Origin: Hordeum vulgare subsp. vulgare
Lineage: Eukaryota > Streptophyta > Magnoliopsida > Poales > Poaceae
Length of the DNA stretch: 64,000 bases
Assembly: GCF_904849725.1 (NCBI RefSeq)
Contig: NC_058524.1
Location: 354,141,823-354,205,822 of the forward strand
Direction: 5' to 3'
Shown here: positions 10,560 to 21,472 of the stretch, piece by piece
Layout of the letters: every line of letters starts with the position of its first letter
How positions within the stretch are numbered: position 1 is the first letter of the stretch
Program-made: the position numbers and the translations under genes
Notes under the pieces: generated by a model
Told to the model about the DNA's origin: nothing
Database searches by the model: none
Seen by the model: the letters and a program-made list of their open reading frames with translations, nothing else

Positions 10560-10880
10560 TTGACGGGTCTTCTTGTGGTCATGATGTTCTTCACGGGATG
10601 TCTTCCTCCAACTTTTTTTCCTTCCAGACAAGCACTGCAAAGTCTATCTTATTATGATCACCTTTGATGAGTTTGTCAGGATTATGCATACCAACATGTC
10701 CAAGCCTTCTATGCCATAACCAACCTTTGGAAGATTTTGCAATAAGACATGTACGTGGTTTGAATATTTTAGAGAAATCAACAATGTATAGATCACTTCT
10801 ACGGAAACTAGTAAATATGATGTTATGATTGTCACTACGAAACACTCAGTACTCAGCTTTTGTAAATAGCACATCGAAAC
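10560..10880 (-). pseudogene. M: integrase zinc-binding region
   Basis: The pre-integrase block is visible as WLWHRRLGHVGMHNPDKL, which supplies the two histidines of the HHCC zinc finger. The two cysteines appear in a neighbouring frame as CSACLEGKK, so a one-base shift lies between them near 10650. A second shift near 10540 separates this part from the catalytic core. Confidence 0.82.
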
Positions 10881-10889
10881 CAAAGTCTG

Positions 10890-11310
10890 CTAGCCTAGAT
10901 ACGGAAAGAAAATTTTAGCCAAGGGATTCAACAAGCATGACATTCTGAATGGAACTTTCATGTCATACAGCCACCTTACCATGACCAAGTACCTGCCTTT
11001 GGAGTTGTCTCCAAAAGTCACATACTTCCGAGGTCCACGGTTTGATGTCATCTCATAAAACATGTCTTTATCTCCGACCATGTGATCGGTGCATCCCCTA
11101 TCGAGAACCCACTGCTTTACCATCGTCCATGTAGTCTTTAAGGTTAGCCACAAGACTACGGTTCTTCGTGGTCTTCTCATACTCAGTTTCGAAGTTCTCA
11201 TCATCATCGTAGTAGCCATGTTCCGCATAGTCATCATCGGATGAAGTTTCCTTGTAAGAGATGAAAGTTTCATCAGAAATTTGGCTATTGCAATATCCAA
11301 GTTTATGCAT
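10890..11310 (-). pseudogene. M: protease and end of gag
   Basis: The retropepsin motif appears at about 11111-11090 as WVLDRGCTDHM. The family consensus is DSGC, so the catalytic-loop serine is replaced by arginine. Downstream GDKDMF and VTFGDNSKG match the copia protease. An acidic stretch (SSDDDYAEHGYYDDDEN) lies just upstream at 11098-11310 in another frame. I found no CCHC zinc knuckle between gag and protease, so part of gag may be deleted. Confidence 0.8.
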
Positions 11311-11715
11311 TCAAAGGGCTTCAAAAATGATATTGTTGATGGTAATGACATTTCCTTTTGCATGCATGAGGTCATGAAGCTCATATAGGCATTTATCGAA
11401 GTTAGGATCGGTTGGCTTGATCTTATGGAAAGCAATGTACTTGTGAACAATGATATCAAGATTTTTAAAGGAATAATTAGGATATATTTTCTCTAAGTCT
11501 TTCGACAAGGTATGAGCACACTCAAAGTTTTGCAACTGATTAAGCACATTTCTTGGTAAACCTCTAATGATAAGATTGACAGTGTTAAGGTTACCAAGCA
11601 TATTAACTTCATCATCACGAGAAGGATGCATGGGATCAATGTGACACTCATAGGGATATTCAATATACTTGTGCAAATGGAACTCATCGAATATATCAAG
11701 AATTTTTCTTTCCAT
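11311..11715 (-). pseudogene. M: gag remnant
   Basis: This is a 134-codon frame at the 5' end of the internal region. It contains NLIIRGLPRNVLNQLQNFECA and MHAKGNVITINN-like strings, consistent with a copia capsid (gag) protein that packages element RNA. It is far shorter than a usual Sirevirus gag of several hundred residues. The frame breaks at 11311. Confidence 0.7.
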
Positions 11716-11823
11716 TATCTAAAGTTCTCCAATCAAGAATAGGCACTCTACAACTAAAAATCTGGCAACTAGTCACATTCATCTTCCTCCAGTGACTGTT
11801 AAACCAAGGTTTTTGAGTCCTTT

Positions 11824-11834
11824 CTCTGATACCA
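11824..11834 (-). other. M: primer-binding site
   Basis: On the minus strand it reads TGGTATCAGAG, complementary to the 3' end of initiator Met tRNA, and starts two bases after the 5' LTR. It fixes the element's orientation and the LTR border at 11837. Confidence 0.92.
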
Positions 11835-11836
11835 AT

Positions 11837-13323
11837 TGTGGGATCGATAGAAGATGTGTCTAGAGGGGGGTGAATAGACTACTTGTCAAGATTAAAAATC
11901 TGGCCTAACCTAATTTCTAGGAGGGAAGAAATCTAGCAGTTGTAACAAGTCTAAGTCACCCTACACATGCAGTTCTAAGAGTATAGCAGCGGAATTAAAA
12001 CATGCAAGTGTAAATAGAGGAGTAAGGTAGGGTGATCAAATGCATGAGGTTGACACGGCGATTTTGGGCATGGTTCCTATAGGTGGCGCTATCGTATGTC
12101 CATGTTAGTGGAGACTTCAACCCACAGAGGGTGATGGCTGCGTGAGGCCACACAAGGCTCCACACACAAGGGGTCTAGAAAGAAGAGGCCTTGTCTATTC
12201 ACCCATGATAGATCTTCACGAAGTAGGCGATCTCCTTGCCCTTACAAACATCTTGGTTCAACTCCACAACATGAAGTAGGAGGCTCCCAAGCGACACCTA
12301 ACCAATCTAGGAGGCACCACCCTCCAAAAGGTAATAGATGTGGTAGATCAATAAACTCCTTGCTTGTGTGCTTCTAAAAATATTCTCCACAACACAAATC
12401 ACTCTCTCATAGAATATGAATGGTTAGGAGAGGTTGATTTGGTGGAAAGCAGTTTGGGGAGGCTAGAGATCAAGTTTCAAATGATTGTATTGGAATATCT
12501 TGGTCTCAACACATGAGTAGGTGGTTCTCTTTCAGAAAATGGATCTGGAAATGAAGTTTGTGTTCTGAGTGCTTCTCCCACGAATGACAGGTCGGTGAAG
12601 GGGGTATATATAGGCAACAGCCAATATCCAACCATTACACACAAAAGTGCAAACTCGGTGACACCAAAGTGGACAACTCAGTGGTACCGACTAGTACTAA
12701 AGGTGTGAACTTTTGAATCTAGGTGAGACCGATATATAGAACTCGATCGCACTGAAAAGGTGACTAACGGTCAGATGACCAAACTCGGTGGCACCGATAC
12801 TCAAACTCGGAAATTCTGATTTTGTGTATCTTGGCAACAGAATGTTGATCACAGTGAACTCGGTAGCACTGATGCAGTTTCGGTTGCACCGACTTGGTGG
12901 GAATCTCTAGGGTTCTGTCTAAGATTCAAACTCGATGGGTCCGAAGTGGCAATGTTGATGACACCGAATTTGTGAATGTGGAACTTGATAGAGTGGATAT
13001 GTGGGAAAAATGACTAAGTGTTTTGGTGGCTAACTTTCAGTATTTGAGCAATCAATTCATTTTACTACCTCATCCCCTTTTAATAGTATTGTCTTTCCTA
13101 TGGACTCAAAAGTGATTTCTCACAAATATAAAATGAAGAGTCTTCTAGCTTGAATCTTGAGCCAATATTGTTCCTTTCTTGCATCCAGGGGTGTCTCCAC
13201 ATAAATCATTAGCCAATGCTCTCTATGGACTTTTCCTGAAATATCTAGGTAAAAGTGTTAGTCCAATAGACAATGTATCTTGTCATGAATTATCAAAATC
13301 ACCAAGGGAGCATATGTGCTTTA
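11837..13323 (-). repeat. M: 5' LTR (right copy)
   Basis: This LTR is 1,487 bp, starting TGTGGGATCG and ending GTGCTTTA on the plus strand. It has lost the C of the terminal CA relative to the left LTR. It pairs with 4363-5873 and contains the same CGGTG/CACCG palindrome cluster at about 12650-12970. Confidence 0.92.
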
Positions 13324-13718
13324 GCATGTCTTCAATAATTTGATTGGCTCTCTCCACTCGACCACTTGTCTAAGGATCGAAGGATGTACTGAAATGGACC
13401 TTGGTGCCCATTACAGTTTGGAAGGAATCACAGAATTTGGAAGTAAAGATACTTCCTCGATCTGAACAGATAATCTTAGCAACACCATACAAAGAAACTA
13501 TCCTTTAAGTGTACAGCTCTGCCAGGTGAGCTTTCGAAATAGACTCTTTTACCGGAAGGAAGTGGGAAACTTTAGTCAGCTTGTCGATGACTACAAATAT
13601 GGAATTGTTGCCGCTCTTGGACTTAGGAAACCCGGTGACAAAAACCATCTCAACGTGATCGAATTTACACTCGGGTATAGGCAAAGGATGTCGAAGACCT
13701 TCTGGATGTTGATGTTCC
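13324..13718 (-). pseudogene. B: integrase, middle fragment
   Basis: This continues B integrase after copia M. It aligns with element A at about 23725-24110, the part covering the catalytic core of a gypsy integrase (DMDFVTGF-like and VIDKLSKVAHFLPV-like strings read on the minus strand). Stops and small indels break the frame. It ends at GTTCC (13714-13718), the left copy of the target duplication of copia C. The gene resumes at 48185. Confidence 0.8.
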
Positions 13719-13877
13719 TATTAGAGAAATGCCCTAGAGGCAATCATGTATGATGATATTTCCTATGTTTTTATGAATAAAGATAGTCCTTGGACATTAT
13801 CAATGATGTATGTTAACAAGTACGTGACTTGTTTGTGAGACTATACATTGTATGATGACTGTCCAAGACTATTCATT
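13719..13877 (+). repeat. C: 5' LTR remnant
   Basis: The sequence from TATTAGAGAAATGCCCTAGAGG (TG mutated to TA) to GATGACTGTCC at about 13863 matches the start of C's 3' LTR at 16730-16874 nearly base for base. After that the two diverge. The last bases before D (about 13864-13877) probably belong to C pol, so the deletion breakpoint is near 13863. Confidence 0.85.
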
Positions 13878-15213
13878 TGTTGGAAATATGCCCTAGAGAC
13901 AATAATAATTAGTTATTACTATATTTCTTTGTTCATGATAATCGTTTATTATCCATGCTATAATTGTATTGATTGGAAACACAATACTTCTGTGGATACA
14001 TAGACAAAACACTGTCCCTAGTAAGCCTCTAGTTGACTAGCTCGTTGATCAAAGATAGTCAAGGTTTCCTGGCCATAGGAAAGTGTTGTTACTTGATAAC
14101 GGGATCACATCATTAGGAGAATCATGTGATGGACTAGACCCAAACTAATAGACGTAGCATGTTGATCGTGTCATTTTGTTGCTACTGTTTTCTGCGTGTC
14201 AAGTATTTGTTCCTATGACCAAGAGATCATATAACTCACTGACATCGGAGGAATGCTTTGTGTGTATCAAACGCCGCAATGTAACTGGGTGATTATAAAG
14301 ATACTCTACAGGTATCTCCGAAGGTGTTCGTTGAATTAGTATGGATCAAGACTGGGATTTGTCACTCCGTATGACGGAGAGGTATCTCGGGGCCCACTCG
14401 GTAATACAACATCACACACAAGCCTTGCAAGCAATGTGACTTAGTGTTTGTTGCGGGATCTTGTATTACGGAACGAGTAAAGAGACTTGCCGGTAAACGA
14501 GATTGAAATAGGTATGCAGATACTGACGATCGAATCTCAGGCAAGTAACATACCGAAGGACAAAGGGAATGACATACGGGATTATATGAATCCTTGGCAC
14601 TGAGGTTCAAACGATAAGATATTCGTAGAATATGTAGGATCCAATATGGGCATCCAGGTCCCGCTATTGGATATTGACCGAGGAGTCTCTCGGGTCGTGT
14701 CTACATAGTTCTCGAACCCGCAGGGTCTGCACACTTAAGGTTTGACGTTGTTTTATGCATATTTGAGTTATATGGTTGGTTACTGAATGTTGTTCGGAGT
14801 CCCGGATGAGATCACGGACGTCACGAGGGTTTCCGGAATGGTCGGGAAACGAAGATTGATATATAGCATGACCTCATTTGGTTAGCGGAAGGTTTTCGTG
14901 CATTACCGGAAAAGTTTTGGGCTCATCGGTAGTGTACTGGGAGTGCCGGGAGGGGTGCCGGGGACCATCAGGAGGGGTGTCACGCCCCAAGGGGTCTCAT
15001 GGGCTATAGGAAGAGATAAACCAGCCCCTAGTGGGCTGGAATAAGTTCCCACTAAGGCCCATAAGGTTTGAGAAGGAAAAAACACAAGGTGGCAAGAGTT
15101 TCCATGTGGGAAGGTGGAATCCTACTCCAAGTAGGATTGGAGTAGGACTCCTCCACCTCCAATTTCGGCCAAACCTTTAGGTTTTGAGGCTGCCTCCTCC
15201 CCTCCCTCCCTCC

Positions 15214-15221
15214 TATATATA
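15214..15221 (+). promoter_or_regulatory. D: LTR TATA box
   Basis: TATATATA lies within CTCCTATATATAGTGGGC in the LTR, at the position where BARE-type LTRs carry their main TATA box. It is followed by GC-rich leader sequence. Confidence 0.75.
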
Positions 15222-15299
15222 GTGGGCTTTTAGGGCTGATCTGAGACAACTTTTGCCACGGCAGCCCGACCACATACCTCCACGGTTTTACCTCCACGG

Positions 15300-15562
15300 A
15301 TCAAGAAGGCCGAGATCATCGTCGAGCTGTACATGTGCTGAACGCGGAGATTAGATCACCACCAACATCCGGAGCGCCGTCACGCAGCCGGAGAACTTAT
15401 CTACCTCTCCGTCTCTCTTGCTGGATCAAGAAGGTCGAGATCATCGTCGAGCTGTACGTGTGCTGAACGCGGAGGTGCCGTCCGTTCGGCACTAGATCGG
15501 AGCGGATCGTGGGACGGATCGCGGGACGATTCGTGGGACGGTTCGTGGGGCGGATCGAGGGA
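15300..15562 (+). repeat. D: local duplications in the LTR
   Basis: A segment of about 50 bp (AAGGYCGAGATCATCGTCGA...GAACGCGGAG) occurs at about 15304-15352 and again at about 15428-15476. A short tandem array of GGATCGNGGGAC-like units follows at about 15497-15560. The minus-strand frame that reads this array as PRSVPRSAP-type repeats is not a gene. Confidence 0.8.
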
Positions 15563-15723
15563 TGTGAGGACGTTCCACTACATCAACCGCGTTTCTTAAC
15601 GCTTCTGCTGTGCGATCTACAAGGGTACGTAGATCGGAAATCCCCTCTCGTAGATGGACATCACCATGATAGGTCTTCGTGCGCGTAGGAAAATTTTTGT
15701 TTTCCATGCGACGTTCCCCAACA

Positions 15724-16214
15724 GTGGCATCATGAGCTAGGTTCATGCGTAGATGTAATCTCGAGTAGAACACAAAAGTTTTTGTGGGCAGTGATGTGCG
15801 TTTTGCTGACCTCCTTAGTCTTTTATTGATTCGGCGGTATTGTTGGATCGAAGCGGCTCGGACCGACATTACTCGTACGCTTACGAGAGACTGGTTTCAT
15901 CGCTACGAGTAACTCCGTTGCTCAAAGATGACCGGCGAGTGTCGGTTTCTCCAACTTTAGTTGAATCGGATTTGACCGAGGAGGTCCTTGGATGAGGTTA
16001 AATAACAATTCATATATCTCCGTTGTGGTGTTTGCGTATGTAAGATGCGATCCTACTAGATACCCATGGTCACGACGTAAAACATGCAACAACAATTAGA
16101 GGACGTCTAACTTGTTTTTGCAGGGTATGCTTGTGATGTGATATGGCCAACGATGTGATGTGATATATTGGATGTATGAGATGATCATGTTGTAATAGTT
16201 AATATCGACTTGCA
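15724..16214 (+). other. D: primer-binding region and truncated leader
   Basis: Immediately after the LTR is GTGGCATCATGAGCTAGG, the BARE/WIS-type primer-binding site region related to the initiator Met tRNA complement. The following 470 bp are untranslated leader with no gene. It stops abruptly near 16214, where the 3' LTR remnant begins. Confidence 0.8.
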
Positions 16215-16289
16215 CGTAGATGGACATCACCATGATAGGTCTTCGTGCGCGTAGGAAAAATTTTGTTTCCTATGCGACGTTCCCCAACA
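16215..16289 (+). repeat. D: 3' LTR remnant (last 75 bp)
   Basis: CGTAGATGGACATCACCATG through CGACGTTCCCCAACA matches the end of D's 5' LTR (about 15647-15723). It is followed by the TCATT target duplicate. Confidence 0.92.
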
Positions 16290-16715
16290 TCATTCGTGTA
16301 TGTAATGAGTGGAGGAGAAGTGAGTTGGACGAGTTCCAAGCAAGATACGGTGGACGACTCCACAAGAGAGGCCGAAAACATTGCGGCTTGTGAAGCTACA
16401 AAGGAAGTTGTTTGGATTCGTATGTTCCTAGAGGATCTTGGAGTGAACTTGGGCTGGTCGAAACCGTTGGATCTTTTTTGCCATAATTCAGGTGCCATCG
16501 CACAGGCCAAGGAGCCGAGACAACACCACAAGACCACGCACATAGACCGAAAGTATCACCTGATACGAAAGCTCGTACAAAATGGTGATACTAATTTATG
16601 CAAGATTCACACAGATGCAAATATCACAGCTCCGTTGACTAAGTCACTTGAACAACCAAAGCATGAGGGGCTCGTTAGAGCTATGAGCATTTTATGTCTA
16701 TTTGATTACCTCTAG
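16290..16715 (+). pseudogene. C: RNase H end of pol
   Basis: This 140-codon open stretch is the C-terminal part of a Ty1/copia RNase H. Visible motifs are GGEVSWTSSKQDTVDDSTREAE, where the usual AEY is changed to AEN, then DNSGAIAQAKEP-like with the Asp replaced (CHNSGAIAQAKEP). HHKTTHIDRKYHLIRKLV and IHTDANITAPLTKSL follow. The closest relatives are BARE/WIS/Angela polyproteins. Loss of the Asp in the usual CDN motif suggests an inactive enzyme. The stop TAG at 16713-16715 is the natural end of pol. The start is truncated at D's insertion. Confidence 0.9.
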
Positions 16716-16729
16716 TGCAAGTGGGAGAG
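16716..16729 (+). other. C: polypurine tract
   Basis: GCAAGTGGGAGAG directly precedes the 3' LTR start (TGTTGGAG at 16730). This is the usual plus-strand primer of this copia group. Confidence 0.85.
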
Positions 16730-17717
16730 TGTTGGAGATATGCCCTAGAGGCAATGATGTATGATGATATTCCTATGTGTTTATGTATAAAGATAGTCCT
16801 TGGATATTATCAATGATGTGTATTAACAAGTACGTCACTTGTTTGTGAGACAATACATTGTATGATGACTGTCCTAAATGGTCCATAGTCAAAAGTGTTA
16901 TGTGGACGCGCAACCAACTAGATTGGCACATGATACGATGGATGGTCCGATCACACAAACCATGTAGCATTGGATGCTAGCTGGATAATATGGACTCGGA
17001 AAGATCTGCTCTGATTCGACGTAGTCGGATCCGAGTCTAGATAAGGTGTGAGTTGGACAGAGCCAACTATGAGGCGCAACGAAAGGTCATTTGTGAGTCT
17101 CTAGTACAACATATGTTCTATATCCAAAGACCTGAGCTGGTGCATGTAATCGGGATGGTGACAGACTTGCTTTGGGCCGACCAAACGCTACTCCCTGACT
17201 GGGTAGTTACAAAGGTAGGTTTCGGGCTTGTCCAAACCCATGCTGCGGGAGGGGTCGAGCAAGATGGAATTTTCCTCTCCAACTAGGAGAGATATACTCT
17301 CGGACCCTCGAGTTATCTGACCTGGAATTTTCCTCTCCAACTATGAGATAATCCGAATGTTGGTCTGATTCACTAGAACGAGAAAGAGGTCATGAACCAA
17401 CAAGGATGACCGTGTCGCCTTGAGCAGGACAATGTATGTCGTGAGGCAAAGGGAACAGAAGTTTGAAGTACAGGTTCACCTAACCAGCTTCATCGGACAC
17501 TTGGAGTCGGCACGCCTTGCTAGAGGCCCCTACTAGCTAGCTGAGTCGGACGTGGTTTAAATCGCGAACAAGTGAATGAGAACCTAAAGAGTCGCGTGCA
17601 TAAGGGAAGGAACATGTGGGCTTTAGGGTCCATGCGAGGCCCAACTGTTGAGCCTGCGCCGGACCCCTATATATAGTGGAGGTGCGCACACTTATTCGAT
17701 TGATCGCTTTGGCGCCG
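16730..17717 (+). repeat. C: 3' LTR, first part
   Basis: The LTR begins TGTTGGAGATATGCCCTAGAGG and runs to CGCCG at 17717, where gypsy element A interrupts it. The rest is at 47796-48184, for a total of 1,377 bp. A TATA box (TATATATA) is at 17668-17675. A phrase GGAATTTTCCTCTCCAACTA is repeated at about 17267 and 17322. Confidence 0.9.
17668..17675 (+). promoter_or_regulatory. C: LTR TATA box
   Basis: TATATATA sits in CCCCTATATATAGTGGAGG, upstream of the LTR's R/U5 part. Element A inserted about 42 bp downstream of it, separating the promoter from the rest of the LTR. Confidence 0.7.
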
Positions 17718-20700
17718 TGTCATGACTAAGATGCGGTCCTTTCCGATTTGGGGAACGAGGCCCTAAATTGGAAAGAAGCGCATGTAAGCGTTTCGCAAAC
17801 ATGGTAACATAGCACATACATATAATAGAGGAATGACAATAAGGGGTTCAACTGTCATCTCATAAATATATCAGAGTTACATCACGCATCCAAGCAAGGT
17901 AGTTCCGCTACGGACTACAAAATATGAGAAATGACTATGCTACCATGCATGCTTGCCCATGATCACAACCACGCCTCAGTCTTCTGGATAGTTCCCGTAC
18001 AGGCGGTCGTTCTCCTTGTCGTACTGCCACGCCAGCTGCATGCCGTCGGGATCACCTGTCTTGGGGGTACCTGAACCTGTTGGTGTTGTGAAGGAATCTG
18101 TGAGCCACGGGGACTCAGCAATCTATGACCTCGGTGCCAGAACTAGTCAAGTTATTAGGTTGGAAAGGTGGAGTATTTAGGTTGTAGCATCCTAAGCTTT
18201 ATATGGTGGCTAACTTACGTAGAACATGTATGAAGGTGGTCTATTCTAGTGGTCGATGATAGATGATCACTAAGAGATCCTAAACACCTACCTACGTCAA
18301 TCATAACCCCACCATGTTCCCGATCGAAGAGAGATCTTCGAAGGGGACAGTCACGGATACGCACACAGTTGGCAATTTTATTAGCTCATGTTTAATTTTT
18401 TTATTACCGGATGTTAACAAATATTCCAAGTTGCCACATAACCGCGGGCACGTCTTTCCGAAAGATTAAACCCTCAGGGGTGCTCCAACTAGTCCATCAC
18501 AAACGTACACGGGGCGCAAAGTAATCCTCTATCACGAATCTCGGGATCTCGTCGGATTCCTTAGAGGAAAACCTCAACTCTGGGGAGAACCAAAGCTTCA
18601 CCGGGATTCCTATACGCACGATATATCGCTAAGGTAAGACAACTCTAGCAGGACCTCCCATCGTGTCGACGACCCCGATAAGAGCCGTGTATCTCAGTCT
18701 CAGGGCACGACGGATGGAAAGCCTACAGGAGCCAAACCTCATGTTTCCCTGTGGTGACCCCTGCAGTCTCTGTCCATTTTGGACCAACACTCATGAGGAG
18801 CACTGGCCCGGATTTTTGATTAAAGATCCTCGGGGTGATCATGAGGAGCACTGCCAGACAAGTCTTAACACTATGCGATTTATCGAGGGGTTCCCCATAA
18901 CAACCCCGAACGTGTTAGGAGAGATCATTATGGAATCAAACACCGGTAGCCGGTAACTATGGCGGCAATAACGGAACAAAGCACCCAGAAAAATGCTAGG
19001 CCTTCCATTATTTACCAAGCATAGAGGTGCATTAATTAAATAACAGATTTAGCATAATGATATCAACTCATGTTATCACATGAGACAAAGCACCTGCAAC
19101 TAGCAACGCTAACATTAGTAGCTGAGCAAAGCCTACTTAGCCATTCAAGATTTGCTAGGAAGGAATAAGTGTTTTGGTTTCATGGCAATATCAGGAGGCA
19201 AATATTTCAGTGGTAGGCAGAGAGGATAAGATGGAATAAATGTAATATAGCATAACAAGTCTAGAGAAGGAATCAAGGTCATATCATCTTGCCTGTGATA
19301 TCCTCAGCTTGGAAGTGCTCTTGTTCGTCCTTCACGTACTCTCCCGAATCCACATACTCGTTCTCCATTCCCGGTGCTACCCAACATAAGAATAACATCC
19401 AATGAACAACAACACCTCAAGATGCAACAAGCACATGATGCATGAGATGAATATGAGCATGCATCTCTATTCTACTCACTAGCACAAGCATGAGAAGTAA
19501 TTACATGTTCCTGGACAGAAATGCACTGTAAGCTATATTGACATGCATGAGAATGACATGATCAGATGCGTCACGTGAAAACGATGCAAAACCATATAAA
19601 GTACATTACAAACGGAGCTACAGATCAACGGGAAACAACGAAACAAGATAGGAAGTGCTACATGTCAAATTCATCACAACACACCCCAATGGCTCAACTC
19701 TGGTATTTCCAGGTAGCCAAGACATAAAAAAATCCAACATGTATGGGGTGGAGAAAAGAAGAACACCACACCATCATCTATGTACTCACAAACATCAAAA
19801 CACCAAAACTACACAATCTGCCATAAACAGCATCATAGCACTTTGTGAGCTACATGCAAAGCACCTACAACCACCTAAAAATGCCAAATAAGATATGTGG
19901 CAGTAGCTATCCAAGAGTACTACAAGCACAATAAAAAATATCACACAAAGGAATTTCACACAGAAAGTTACAGAGCTGCTAACTTGCCCAAAAATATCAG
20001 ATTTCAGGGACTTAGTGAAAATTCCAGATTCTCACTATTTGTTTATGCTTTGAAGCATTTTGACAGCAGCCAAAACAATATCTACAGGACTCCAAATGGA
20101 ATGAAAATTTCTAGGGAGCTACGCAAACACATAATCTTCAACTTTGTAGTTGAAAGCTAAGGCTGAATCACAACACATTGACCTGCACAAGCTCATCAAC
20201 ATGAGAAGAAAATATAAATAGATTCTCAGACTTAGTGAAAATCTCAGATTTTCACTAATCTGGAAATTCAGCCACATGCCTACTTTAATTGGCACAACTT
20301 GCACATATGTTTTCCTAAGCATGAAACCAAACCAATATGTCGTAAAGGGTTCACCCTCTACTACCACAACCAAGAATCAAACTCTTGTGCACACCACATC
20401 TCATGAAACCAAGCTCCAAACATAGAACAAATCTGAAATATGTCATCTCCAGAAAGTGTTCCAATGGAAAAACTGACTTCACCAATGGATTCCTGGGATG
20501 ATTCTACCCCAAAAACATATATAATACCTATGCACATGTATAGAACAAATGAGCACAAACTAGAGAAGAAAAACTACATAGAATCATATGTAGTGAATAG
20601 TGCATCATCACATGTACTATTCACTAGAGCTACACCTACACAAGCATAGTCCACAACATCAATGGGGTACATGAGGGGTAGACCTCATGCCTATGTGCCT

Positions 20701-21247
20701 TGGCACACCACCACCATCACAAGCAACAAGCACAACATAATAACATCACCTACACATGCTAGATAGCTTTAATTCCTACATAGCACTCACATAAGCACTA
20801 CAAGGTAACACCACCTTGGTGCCAAGACACCCACAAGGTGCACACCCACACATGAATCTACACATGCATACATACAACAGAACCTACACATGCTTCATTA
20901 CCATAGAACAACCTACATATGATAATCAAAACATGCACTACTAGTGCAAACACACACACATCAATGACTAACTATCTACACACATACACACCCACATCAC
21001 CAAGTGCACATTAACTCTAGTTTATGTGTATGAGATGCACCACAATGCACCACTTGTGTGCGTGCCATCACACACACACACTCGCATACAATGCATACAC
21101 TATACCTAAAACATGCACACACAACTAAACTAGGAAGGAAGGAAAAAAATAACAAAGGAAGCGCAAATACAATGCTACAAATAATCTGGGAACTTAGATA
21201 TCAAATCAGCAAAGGAAAAATAAAAGAAAAAGAAAAGAAAAGGAAAA

Positions 21248-21319
21248 GGCGACGTACTGGGATCGAACCCCAGACCTACTGGATCCAGCACACAGCCCAC
21301 AACCACTCTGCTACGTGCC
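21248..21319 (-). other. tRNA-like segment 1 in A 3' LTR
   Basis: On the minus strand this 72 nt segment has GGCACGTA at its 5' end, able to pair with TACGTCGCC at its 3' end (eight pairs, one bulge), like an acceptor stem. Next comes TAGCAGAGTGG, an A-box-like D-arm start. The T-arm is CTGGG-GTTCGAT-CCCAG, with five perfect pairs, a seven-base loop and a B-box-like GGTTCGATCC. The anticodon arm is not canonical: CTGGATCCAG forms a short palindrome instead. It looks tRNA-derived rather than a functional tRNA gene. Confidence 0.6.
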
Positions 21320-21401
21320 ACTGCTCGACAGGAGAGAGGGTGCATATAGGGTAAGGTCTACTCTGCAGCTACCGTGCCAAAAATCCCCACAAAAACAAAA
21401 G

Positions 21402-21472
21402 GGGAGCCGAGGGGATCGAACCCACGACGTGCTACTGTCAACAACAACGCGCTACCACTACGCTAGGCATCA
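21402..21472 (-). other. tRNA-like segment 2 in A 3' LTR
   Basis: On the minus strand this 71 nt segment has TAGCGTAGTGGTAGCGC, a perfect four-pair D-stem (GCGT/GCGC with one wobble) around an A-box. It also has GTGGG-TTCGATC-CCCTC, a T-arm with four of five pairs and a B-box. Acceptor pairing is partial (four of seven). It lies 154 bp from segment 1 in the same orientation. CTGTC occurs a few bases upstream in each copy of both segments. Confidence 0.6.

Larger units (their letters stand above)
4363..13323 (-). mobile_element. Copia element M, Sirevirus/Maximus-like, full length
   Basis: This is an LTR retrotransposon of 8,961 bp on the minus strand, with LTRs at 4363-5873 and 11837-13323 and a 5 bp target duplication GCATG on both sides (4358-4362, 13324-13328). 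A primer-binding site for initiator Met tRNA and a polypurine tract lie at the expected LTR borders. The internal order on the minus strand is gag, protease, integrase, reverse transcriptase, RNase H, the Ty1/copia order. About 2 kb of non-coding sequence rich in purine tracts lies between pol and the 3' LTR. That feature, together with LTR palindromes of the ACTCGGTGNCACCGA type, points to the Sirevirus (SIRE/Maximus) lineage. Pol has several frameshifts, so the copy is not autonomous. Confidence 0.92.
13878..15723 (+). repeat. D: 5' LTR
   Basis: This is a 1,846 bp LTR of the BARE/WIS/Angela type. Recognisable blocks are CCTCTAGTTGACTAGCTCGT, ATAACGGGATCACATCATTA, GGGATTTGTCACTCCGTATG and the U5 end. 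It contains a TATA box at 15214-15221 and local tandem duplications at 15300-15560. Confidence 0.95.
13878..16289 (+). mobile_element. Element D: deleted BARE/WIS/Angela-type copia
   Basis: This element is 2,412 bp and flanked by a perfect TCATT duplication (13873-13877, 16290-16294). It has a complete 5' LTR (13878-15723), about 490 bp of leader, and only the last 75 bp of the 3' LTR (16215-16289). The LTR starts TGTTGGAAATATGCCCTAGAG and ends CGACGTTCCCCAACA, the hallmark ends of the BARE-1/WIS/Angela group. All coding sequence and most of the 3' LTR were removed by one deletion ending near 16214. Because the target duplication is intact, the deletion happened after insertion or was carried in by a defective copy. 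Confidence 0.93.

Noticed and set aside
15492..15869. Minus-strand 125-codon frame ending in a PRSVPRSAP-type repeat
   Set aside because: It is antisense to the BARE-type LTR and primer-binding region. The repeat comes from the 12 bp DNA array.
21248..21319. A functional tRNA gene
   Set aside because: The anticodon arm is not canonical, acceptor pairing is imperfect, and copies occur in every LTR of the family, so I list it as tRNA-like only.
21058..21354. Lys- and His-rich frames in 20.7-21.4 kb and 27.1-27.8 kb
   Set aside because: They fall in CA-rich and AAAAG-rich low-complexity LTR sequence with no domain.
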